Positions 52,801-61,678 of a DNA stretch of 64,000 bases are shown in pieces. The position numbers were made by a program, and so were the translations under genes. Below the pieces are notes generated by a model. It saw only the letters and a program-made list of their open reading frames with translations. It searched no databases and had not been told where the DNA came from. This stretch comes from Euzebya pacifica (GTDB lineage: Bacteria > Actinomycetota > Nitriliruptoria > Euzebyales > Euzebyaceae), in contig NZ_CP031165.1 of NCBI RefSeq assembly GCF_003344865.1, forward strand, positions 1,865,910-1,929,909, in the 5' to 3' direction. Position 1 is the stretch's first letter. Each line of letters opens with the position of its first letter.

Positions 52801-53994
52801 ATGCGACCCCTGCCCCTGCGCGCGGATCCACTTGCCCTGCCGTCGAACCGGTGGGTCGGGGTGGGACGTGGTGACGACGCTGACGCTCGGACAGCCGCGC
52901 GCGACGCCACCCTGGATGCGGTCAGGGGCTCGGATCCGGCGCTGCTGATCGTGTTCTGGGATGCCTCGCTGGAGGGTGACCGGGTGCTGGCCGGCGTCAG
53001 GGACGTCGTGCCCTCGGCCCCGCTGATCGGCGGGGCCAGCGACGGGCTGGTCGCCCCCGACCACGCCTCGGGTCATGGGGTCAGCGTCACCGCGCTCGGT
53101 GGTGACGGATTCTCCGTGGCAACCGCATCCGCCCTGGTCGGCAGTGACGTCGCCGACGCAGGCGAGGCAGTGGCCTCGTGCCTGGACGAGGTCGAGGAGA
53201 AGGGCAGCACCGTGCTGCTCCTCGTTGCCGATGGCGGGATCCAGCCGGCCGACGAGCTCGTGTTCGGTGCGTACCGCGTGGCCGGGGCCGACGTGCCGAT
53301 CGTCGGCGGGGGCCTCGGCTGGGGCTCGGTCCTCCCGGGAAGCGCACAGCTGCACGACGATCACCTCGTGACCGGCGCGGTCGTGGCGGCCGCGATCTCC
53401 TCCGACGGGCCGCTCGGCGTCGGCCAGGGCCACGGGTGCCACCGGGCCCACGGGCCGGTGGAGGTCACTCGCAGCACCGGCGTCGTCGTCGAGCTGCTCG
53501 ACGGCCGCCCTGCGCTCGACGTCTACCTCGACATCACCGACGCCCCCGACGCCGTACGACACGATCCCGACGCGTTCAGCAGCTGGGCCATGACCCGGCC
53601 CCTCGGCCTGCCGCAGCGGACGGGAGAGGCGGTCCGCCACGTCGCTGCCGCGGACTTCGACGCACGCACGCTGCAGATCGCGGCGGCCGTCCCGGCGGGC
53701 GGACAGGCCTGGGTGATGGAGAGCGACCGACACGCCGTGCTCGGCGCCACCTCCAGCGCGCTGGCCGGCGCGCTCGACCCCTTCCCCGATGACCACCCGT
53801 CGGCCGTCGTCGCCTTCGACTGTGTCGCCCGGCACCAAGTGCTCGGCCCCGAGGGCGTCCGACAGGAAGGTGCGTTGCTCGATGCCGCCGTCGGCGGACC
53901 CGTCTGCGGTGTCTACAGCTACGGGGAGTTCGGGCGGCTTTCGGGCATCCATGGGTACCTGAACCATTCGCTGGTGGTGCTGGCGCTTGGGTGA
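52801..53994 (+). CDS. FIST-domain sensor protein
   Basis: A 397-residue soluble protein with FIST N and FIST C domains: the N part includes ALLIVFWDAS and APLIGGASDGLV, and the C part GPVCGVYSYGEFGRL near the end. FIST domains are intracellular sensors proposed to bind amino acids or related small ligands and are often linked to c-di-GMP or kinase genes. The stop overlaps the start of the downstream GGDEF-EAL gene by 8 nt, so sensor and enzyme are co-translated. The ATG at 52801 follows a 60-nt gap after the TetR gene. Confidence 0.87.
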   Translation: MRPLPLRADPLALPSNRWVGVGRGDDADARTAARDATLDAVRGSDPALLIVFWDASLEGDRVLAGVRDVVPSAPLIGGASDGLVAPDHASGHGVSVTALGGDGFSVATASALVGSDVADAGEAVASCLDEVEEKGSTVLLLVADGGIQPADELVFGAYRVAGADVPIVGGGLGWGSVLPGSAQLHDDHLVTGAVVAAAISSDGPLGVGQGHGCHRAHGPVEVTRSTGVVVELLDGRPALDVYLDITDAPDAVRHDPDAFSSWAMTRPLGLPQRTGEAVRHVAAADFDARTLQIAAAVPAGGQAWVMESDRHAVLGATSSALAGALDPFPDDHPSAVVAFDCVARHQVLGPEGVRQEGALLDAAVGGPVCGVYSYGEFGRLSGIHGYLNHSLVVLALG

Positions 53995-56344
53995 CGTCGC
54001 GCCCCGTCCGGACTGGACGGCCCAGCAGCTGGCCGGGTTCCTCGCCGCTGTCGGGTCCTACCTCGACGAGGAGTCGGCGCTCGCCGGCGCCGTCCAGCGG
54101 TCCGCGATCGCCGTCGAGTCGGAGTTCGCCGCCATCACGAGGGCTGGCCGGGTGCTGGCATCCGTTGGGTTCCGTCGTGGACGCGAACCCGCCGAGATGC
54201 TGGTGGCGATCGCTGGCGACGACGCCTCGACCGTGGACGTGCCGGGCACCGGCCGCTGTCACGTCGCCCGTGTGGACGTGCCGGTCGACGACGAGCGGCT
54301 GCGCCTGCTGGTCATGCGCACCGCGGCCCCGTTCGGGGCGCAGGACGTCGCCCTGCTGGACATGCTCGGCGGGGTGCTCGCCCTGGCGTTGCGCCCGCTG
54401 CGAGCCCTGGAGGTCGAGCGGACGCTCCGCCACCGGACCGAAGCGACGGCCGCGGAGAACCGCGGCCTGCTCCTGCAGCTCCAGCGACGACAGCAGCTGC
54501 TCGAACGCCTCGGCGTGATCGAGCGCAGCATCCTGCAGCGCAAGCCCCTGCAGACGGTCTTCGACCTCATCGCCGAGGGTGCCGCCCAGGTGCTGGACCA
54601 CGAGATCGCGGTGCTGCGCCTGCTCGAACCCGACGACCGGTCCGTGCTGCGCCTCGCCGCCTCGGTCGGGCGACCCGGACGCGAACACGTCATCGGCATG
54701 CACCGAGCCGCCGATGTGGGGCTCGTCGGCCAAGCGATCCGCAGCGAGCAGATCGTGGCGGTGGAGGACTACGGGGCCTCGACGTTCCGGGCGCCCGACA
54801 TCGAGTCCCTGGGCGTCAGGTCCGCGATGGCGGCCCCGGTGCAGCAGGACGGTCGGGTGATCGGCTGCCTCGTGGTGGCCAGCCGTCGACGACGCACCTA
54901 CGGGGCGAGCACACGCAACGTCCTGGACTCCTTCGCCGGTCACGTGTCGATGGCGCTGAACGACGCCAGCGCCATGGAGGCGATGCGAACCGCGTACGGG
55001 GAAGCCGTGCACCGGGCCAACCACGACGGCCTCACGGGGCTGGCCAACCGTTCCCTGGTCAGCGAGCACCTCGAGATGGTCCTCTACGAAGGACGTGGCC
55101 ACGACGTCACCGTCCTGTTCGTCGACCTCGACCGCTTCAAGAGCGTCAACGACAGCTTCGGCCACACGGTGGGGGACCGGGTGCTCGTCGGGGTGGCCCA
55201 GAGCCTGCGTGCGTGTGTTCGCCCCGGGGACCTCGTGGGCCGGCTGGCTGGCGACGAGTTCGTGGTGGTGGCCGAGAACCTCCAGCGCGACGAGGCCCGC
55301 CGCATGGCCGAACGGATCACCAGGGCGGTATCACGACCGCTGGAGGTCGGGGAGGACCGCGAGATCGTCATCACCGCAAGCGTCGGGGTCACCGTCGCTG
55401 CCGACGGTCGGGACGCCGGCGAGGTCCTGCGGGACGCCGACGTGGCGATGTACCGGGCCAAGCAACGAGGCCGTGCACGCATCGAGGTCTTCGACCGCGC
55501 GATGCACACCCAGCTGCTGGACCGCGTGGAGACCGAGCAGTCGCTGCGGCGGGCGATCGCCCGTGACGAGCTGCGGGTCCACTACCAACCCGTCTACCGG
55601 CTCGGCCAACCCTCCCCCGTCGGGGTGGAAGCCCTGGTCCGCTGGGAACGGCCGGACGTCGGCATGGTCCCACCGGACCGCTTCATTCCCCTGGCGGAGG
55701 AGGTGGGGCTGATCATCCCCATCGGCCTCTGGGTCCTGCGGCGTGCCTGCCGTCAGGTTGCCCGCTGGCGGGCGGAGGACCCTCGCCTGGCCGACCTCAG
55801 GGTCAGCGTGAACCTCTCGGCTCGCCAGTTCGGTGACGCGTCGCTCGTCGCCTCCATCGCCACGGTGCTCGAGGCCTCCGGACTACCGGCGGAGTGCCTC
55901 GGGCTGGAGATCACCGAGAGCGTGCTGCTCGACGACATCGACGCGACCGAAGCAACGCTGCGTGCGCTGCGAGCGCTCGGGGTCCGGCTGTCCATCGACG
56001 ACTTCGGGACCGGCTACTCCTCGCTGTCCTACCTCAAGCGGTTCCCGGTCGACGAGATCAAGATCGACCGTTCGTTCACCGCCGGGCTCGTCACCGACCG
56101 GGCGGACCTGGCGATCGTGCAGGCGATCATCGGCCTCGCCAACGCGATGGACCTCGAGGTCGTGGCCGAGGGCGTGGAGACCGACGAACAGCTGACACGC
56201 CTGGCCGAGCTCGGCTGTCGGCTGGCGCAGGGCTACCTGCTGGCCCACCCGACCCCACCCGACCAGGTGATCGCCCTGCTGCCACCGGAGGGGGCGCCGG
56301 TCGCCGTGCGGACCCACGACGACCCCGACTCCGTGGACTCCTAG
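53987..56344 (+). CDS. GAF-GGDEF-EAL c-di-GMP enzyme
   Basis: A 785-residue soluble signalling protein. A start region of about 130 residues is followed by a helix and a GAF domain (about 170-320). The GGDEF domain (about 335-500) has HDGLTGLANR and LAGDEF, a permitted A for the first G. The EAL domain (about 515-770) has VEALVRW, VNLSARQF, EITESVLL, DDFGTGYSSLSYL, KIDRSF, AEGVET and QGYLLAHP, all intact. Both activities are possible. The frame has only a TTG start (53987) overlapping the FIST gene by 8 nt, so a later start cannot be excluded. It likely acts with the FIST sensor. Confidence 0.9.
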   Translation: MGDVAPRPDWTAQQLAGFLAAVGSYLDEESALAGAVQRSAIAVESEFAAITRAGRVLASVGFRRGREPAEMLVAIAGDDASTVDVPGTGRCHVARVDVPVDDERLRLLVMRTAAPFGAQDVALLDMLGGVLALALRPLRALEVERTLRHRTEATAAENRGLLLQLQRRQQLLERLGVIERSILQRKPLQTVFDLIAEGAAQVLDHEIAVLRLLEPDDRSVLRLAASVGRPGREHVIGMHRAADVGLVGQAIRSEQIVAVEDYGASTFRAPDIESLGVRSAMAAPVQQDGRVIGCLVVASRRRRTYGASTRNVLDSFAGHVSMALNDASAMEAMRTAYGEAVHRANHDGLTGLANRSLVSEHLEMVLYEGRGHDVTVLFVDLDRFKSVNDSFGHTVGDRVLVGVAQSLRACVRPGDLVGRLAGDEFVVVAENLQRDEARRMAERITRAVSRPLEVGEDREIVITASVGVTVAADGRDAGEVLRDADVAMYRAKQRGRARIEVFDRAMHTQLLDRVETEQSLRRAIARDELRVHYQPVYRLGQPSPVGVEALVRWERPDVGMVPPDRFIPLAEEVGLIIPIGLWVLRRACRQVARWRAEDPRLADLRVSVNLSARQFGDASLVASIATVLEASGLPAECLGLEITESVLLDDIDATEATLRALRALGVRLSIDDFGTGYSSLSYLKRFPVDEIKIDRSFTAGLVTDRADLAIVQAIIGLANAMDLEVVAEGVETDEQLTRLAELGCRLAQGYLLAHPTPPDQVIALLPPEGAPVAVRTHDDPDSVDS

Positions 56345-57288
56345 CTGACGAGCTGCTGCTCGCGCGCGGCGGCCTTGGCGGCCTTGGCGGCGCGCTTCTC
56401 CTCGAACTGGGTCGCCATGCCGTCCAGGGCGGCCATGAAGTCGGCCAGCTCCTGGCGGCGCTTCTCCGCGGCGGCGTCCAGCCCCTCCATCTCGAAGATC
56501 CCGAGCTTGCGCAGGATCGGCCACACGATGTCGTCGTGGTGGACGCGGAGGTCGTAGATCCCCGCGATCGCGATCTGCATGGCCATGCGGTTGTAGTCGG
56601 GCATGCCGGCGCCGGGCATCTGGAAGCCGATGACCTCGTCGGCGACGGCCTCGACCACGCCGTTGGGATCCACGTGCTTGGCGTCGTTGAGCATGTCCCG
56701 GTAGAAGATCATGTGGAGGTTCTCGTCCTTGGAGATCCGCTCCATGATGCGGTCGGCCACGGGGTCCTTGGAGTAGCGGCCCGTGTTGCGGTGGGCCACC
56801 CGGGTGGCCAGCTCCTGGAAGGACACGTAGGCCATGCCGCGAAGGGTGTTCTTGCCGTCCTTCTCGTAGCCCTCCTCCATCACTGACATGCGCCCGTCCT
56901 CGAGCTTCTTGGGATCCTCCTGGCGGGTCAGCACCAGGTAGTCGCGCAGGACGATGGAGTGGCGGCCCTCCTCAGCGGTCCAGCGGTGCACCCACGTCAT
57001 CCACGCCGAGTCCTTCTTGCCGAACATGGCGTAGATCTCGCGGTGGTAGGAGGGCAGGTTGTCCTCCGTCATGAGGTTGACGAAGAAGGCCGTCCGGGCG
57101 ACGCCGGTCAGGGTGGGCTGGTCGGGGGTCCAGGGCTCGGACTCGAAGTCGCGGCCGTCGCCATAGGGGACGTAGTCGTGGGGGTACCACATCTCGACCA
57201 TGTCCATGTGGCGGTTGAGGTAGGCCTCGGCCCGCGGCTCCAGCTCGCTGAGCAGCTCGGCGTCGGTCAGACGTGTGGGGGTGGCCAT
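56341..57288 (-). CDS. Acyl-ACP desaturase (DesA-like)
   Basis: A 315-residue soluble di-iron desaturase. Iron ligands of the family are visible: Glu75 in MTEDNLP, EEGRH at residues 106-110, Glu159 in FQELATR and DENLH at 188-192. These enzymes insert a double bond into acyl chains on acyl carrier protein using O2. The C-terminus is a charged Ala/Lys-rich tail. It is convergent with the GGDEF-EAL gene (the stops overlap by 4 nt). Tandem palindromes (57329-57355) sit about 40-65 nt upstream of the ATG and suggest repressor control. Confidence 0.92.
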   Translation of the reverse strand: MATPTRLTDAELLSELEPRAEAYLNRHMDMVEMWYPHDYVPYGDGRDFESEPWTPDQPTLTGVARTAFFVNLMTEDNLPSYHREIYAMFGKKDSAWMTWVHRWTAEEGRHSIVLRDYLVLTRQEDPKKLEDGRMSVMEEGYEKDGKNTLRGMAYVSFQELATRVAHRNTGRYSKDPVADRIMERISKDENLHMIFYRDMLNDAKHVDPNGVVEAVADEVIGFQMPGAGMPDYNRMAMQIAIAGIYDLRVHHDDIVWPILRKLGIFEMEGLDAAAEKRRQELADFMAALDGMATQFEEKRAAKAAKAAAREQQLVS

Positions 57289-57328
57289 CGGAGAATCCTT
57301 GTCGGCGGGAGCGTGCGTTCCAGTAGGT

Positions 57329-57355
57329 TACGCAAGCGTAGGTTACGCGAGCGTA
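57329..57355 (-). promoter_or_regulatory. Tandem palindromic operators of the desaturase gene
   Basis: TACGC-AA-GCGTA (57329-57340) and TACGC-GA-GCGTA (57344-57355) are two 12-mer palindromes 15 bp apart, within direct repeats GTAGGTTACGC. The spacing puts them about 1.5 helix turns apart. They look like sites for a TetR- or FadR-type repressor sensing acyl-CoA, but the regulator is unknown. Confidence 0.7.
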
Positions 57356-57398
57356 GGTTTCTACCGGAACTGTCCGATGGTGAAGCCGGCCCCCGCCG

Positions 57399-57815
57399 CT
57401 ACCCCTTCGGCACCGGGTCGGCCTCCAGCCGTGCGCCCATCGCCTGGGCCAGGGCGATCAGGCCGCTCAAGGGGCGCGCCATGACCACGAACTCCGTGAT
57501 CTTCCCCTCCTCGTCGTGGGTCAGGTAGTCCCAGCCCTCGACGGCCTTCGTCGTGCCGTCCGGCGCCGTGACGTTGGCCCGGAACACCAGGCCGGTGCGG
57601 TTGCCCGTGTCGATCTGGTCGACGTAGCGGAAGTCCTCGAAGACCTCCACGACGTGGCCCAGCAGGTGCAGGCAGGTCTCGCGTCCTTCGTAGGGGGTGT
57701 GGACGGCGGGGGAGCGGAACTGCACGTCGGGGTGCAGCAGCTCCTCGATGCCCTCGTGGTTGCCCGACTCGACGAGCGCGCGGAGGGGATGGGGGGACTG
57801 GGTGACTGTGGTCAT
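57399..57815 (-). CDS. SnoaL/NTF2-like protein
   Basis: A 138-residue protein starting MTTVTQSPHPLRALVESGNHEGIEELLHPDVQFRSPAVHTPYEGRETC, the usual entry of the SnoaL/NTF2 fold. The rest is beta-rich with a long helix. The family covers isomerases, hydrolases and binding proteins. The active-site residues here are not diagnostic. Its ATG overlaps the stop of the VOC gene (ATGA), so the two are co-transcribed. Function unknown. Confidence 0.75.
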   Translation of the reverse strand: MTTVTQSPHPLRALVESGNHEGIEELLHPDVQFRSPAVHTPYEGRETCLHLLGHVVEVFEDFRYVDQIDTGNRTGLVFRANVTAPDGTTKAVEGWDYLTHDEEGKITEFVVMARPLSGLIALAQAMGARLEADPVPKG

Positions 57816-58210
57816 GTCGGCGACGATAGCGGCGTCTCGAGCCACTGGACGAGCTGGATGGTGACGCCGTTGGGGTCGAAGACGCTGAAGAAGCGCTCTC
57901 CCCACGGTTCGGTCTCGATGGGCACCGCGACCGGGGCACCCTCGGCCACGATCCGCTCGTACTCCGCATCGATGTCATCGACGACGAAGACGAGCAGCAG
58001 CCCGCCGCAGTGGCCAGCGGTCTCGGGCGGCCTGAACGTCGAGAGGCCGGTGCGCAGGTAGATGACGTTGAAGCCGGCGTCGTCCCGGGCGAGGGAAACG
58101 AATCCGTCCTGGCGCATGACCTCCCGGAAGCCGAAGTGCCGTCGGAGGAAGTCGGCAGAGGCGCCTTCGTCAGCAACGTTGAGCGAGACCGCTGATTCGG
58201 TGATGCGCAC
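57812..58210 (-). CDS. VOC/glyoxalase-family protein
   Basis: A 132-residue protein with two beta-alpha-beta-beta-beta units: VSLNVADEGASADFLRRHFGFRE and LLLVFVVDDIDAEYERIVAEGAPV...ERFFSVFDPNGVTIQLVQW. The second unit ends in the Glu/Gln-type FDPNGVTIQL motif. The GTG start at 58210 follows an AAGGACG ribosome site. It is first in a two-gene operon with the SnoaL-like gene. Substrate unknown: candidates are isomerases, lyases or resistance proteins of the VOC superfamily. Confidence 0.8.
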   Translation of the reverse strand: MRITESAVSLNVADEGASADFLRRHFGFREVMRQDGFVSLARDDAGFNVIYLRTGLSTFRPPETAGHCGGLLLVFVVDDIDAEYERIVAEGAPVAVPIETEPWGERFFSVFDPNGVTIQLVQWLETPLSSPT

Positions 58211-58321
58211 GGGACGTCCTTGTTCGGGGGTGGAGTTGCCGTGGTCACCGCGCACGATAGACCGCTCCCGGAACGGACGAGTGCCCGCGCCGTGCCTCTT
58301 CGTGCTCTAGCGTCTGGCGCC

Positions 58322-58750
58322 ATGCCGACCCTGTTCACCAAGATCATCGAGGGAGACCTGCCCGGACGGTTCGTCTGGGAGGACGACGTCTGTGTGGCGT
58401 TCCTCACCATCAACCCGCTGACGCCGGGCCACACCCTGGTGGTGCCGCGCGAGGAGGTCGACCACTGGCTCGACGCCCCGGCCGCTCTCCGGTCGCATCT
58501 GTTCGAGGTGTCCCACACCATCGGCCGCGCCATCGAGGCAGCATGGGCGCCGACCAAGGTCGGGCTGATGATCGCGGGTTTGGAGGTGCCCCACCTGCAC
58601 ATCCACCTGGCCGGCATCGACACCCTGGAGGACCTGAGCTTCGCCAACGTCGACCCCGCCCCCGGTGCAGAGGCGCTCGACGAGGCCTGTGCCCGGTTGC
58701 GCGCCGCGCTGCGCGACCTGGATGCCGGTGGGGTCAGCGACCGCGGGTAG
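58322..58750 (+). CDS. HIT-family nucleotide hydrolase/transferase
   Basis: A 142-residue protein of the HIT superfamily. The catalytic triad motif is HLHIHLAG (His91, His93, His95). The N-terminus (LFTKIIEGDLPGRFVWEDDVCVAFLTINPLTPGHTLVVPREEVDHW) is typical of HinT-like proteins that hydrolyse nucleoside phosphoramidates or act on AMP conjugates. TAGCGT (58308-58313) ends 8 nt before the ATG. It precedes the copper operon but has its own promoter-like site. Confidence 0.92.
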   Translation: MPTLFTKIIEGDLPGRFVWEDDVCVAFLTINPLTPGHTLVVPREEVDHWLDAPAALRSHLFEVSHTIGRAIEAAWAPTKVGLMIAGLEVPHLHIHLAGIDTLEDLSFANVDPAPGAEALDEACARLRAALRDLDAGGVSDRG

Positions 58751-58785
58751 CGCGTCGGGACGGGTCTCGCGGGGGGTGTGCATCC

Positions 58786-58805
58786 ATACCCTATGGGGGT
58801 ATAGT
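58786..58805 (+). promoter_or_regulatory. CsoR operator and leaderless copper promoter
   Basis: ATACCC-TATGG-GGGTAT (58786-58802) has the arms and spacing expected of a CsoR operator. TATAGT (58800-58805) is a good -10 and overlaps the operator. Its end is 6 nt before the ATG at 58812, so the mRNA is probably leaderless. The -35 (TGTGCA, 58777) is weak. Confidence 0.75.
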
Positions 58806-58811
58806 TGCGGC

Positions 58812-59020
58812 ATGGCTACCACCGACACCATCTCCGTGCCCGAAATCCACTGCGGCCACTGCAAGGCCTCCATCGAGGGGGCGCTGCAGCCCGTGGCCGG
58901 GGTCACCTCCGCCGAGGTCGACGTCGAGTCCACTTCGGTCACCGTCACCTACGACGAGTCCGTCGTGACCCGGGACACCCTCGTCTCCACCATCGAGGAA
59001 CAGGGGTACGAGGTACCGCG

Positions 59021-59024
<4 letters not shown>
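58812..59024 (+). CDS. copZ: Copper chaperone, HMA domain
   Basis: A 70-residue heavy-metal-associated domain with the CxxC site EIHCGHC (Cys14, Cys17) and a ferredoxin-like beta-alpha-beta-beta-alpha-beta pattern. It binds Cu(I) and hands it to the ATPase encoded next. Its stop overlaps the ATPase start by 4 nt (ATGA). The start is fixed by the promoter at 58800. Confidence 0.88.
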
Positions 59025-61206
<2,182 letters not shown>

Positions 61207-61210
<4 letters not shown>

Positions 61211-61518
61211 GCGACCTCACTCCCGACGACCCCGGCTACGTCGTCGCCGACGACAAGGCGGCGCTCCTCAAGCGGCTCCGCCGGGTCGAGGGGCAGGTCC
61301 GTGGCATCCAGCGGATGGTCGAGGACGACACCTACTGCCTCGACGTCCTGACCCAGGTCACGGCGGTCAAGCGTGCGCTGGAGAAGGTCAGCCTGCTGCT
61401 GGTCGACGATCACCTGCGGGGCTGCGTCCTGGACGCGGCGAAGTCCGGCGACGACGAATCGGCCGAGGCCCACCTCACCGAGGCCACCAACGCCATCGCC
61501 CGCCTCCTCAAGGCCTGA
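61207..61518 (+). CDS. csoR: Copper-sensing repressor CsoR
   Basis: A 103-residue helical repressor with the Cu(I) ligand set Cys44, His69 and Cys73 (DTYCLD and DDHLRGC), which is the CsoR signature. It would bind the operator at 58786 and release it when copper is high, so the operon is self-regulated. GTG start overlaps the ATPase stop (GTGA). Being last in the operon, it rises with the pump. Confidence 0.93.
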
Positions 61519-61532
61519 CCACCCCACCCCGC

Positions 61533-61671
61533 GTGTCGCCTCAGTCGTGCCCCGCGCTGCTGAGGCGACACCCTTCCGAGCCGTGTCGTCTCTGTCGTGG
61601 CGTGCGCCGCTGAGGCGACACACATCGGAGGCGCGTCGGTCCACCGGCCCCACGTGCCGGTGAGGCGACAC
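61533..61671. repeat. Three-unit 50-nt hairpin repeat array
   Basis: CTGAGGCGACAC (or GTGAGGCGACAC in the third unit) recurs at 61560, 61610 and 61660, exactly 50 nt apart. Each right arm faces a left arm: unit 1 GTGTCGCCTCAG (61533-61544) pairs perfectly; units 2 and 3 pair only partly. It lies between the convergent csoR and oxidoreductase genes and may terminate transcription from both. The gap 61519-61678 holds nothing else. Confidence 0.8.
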
Positions 61672-61678
61672 GCAGGGG

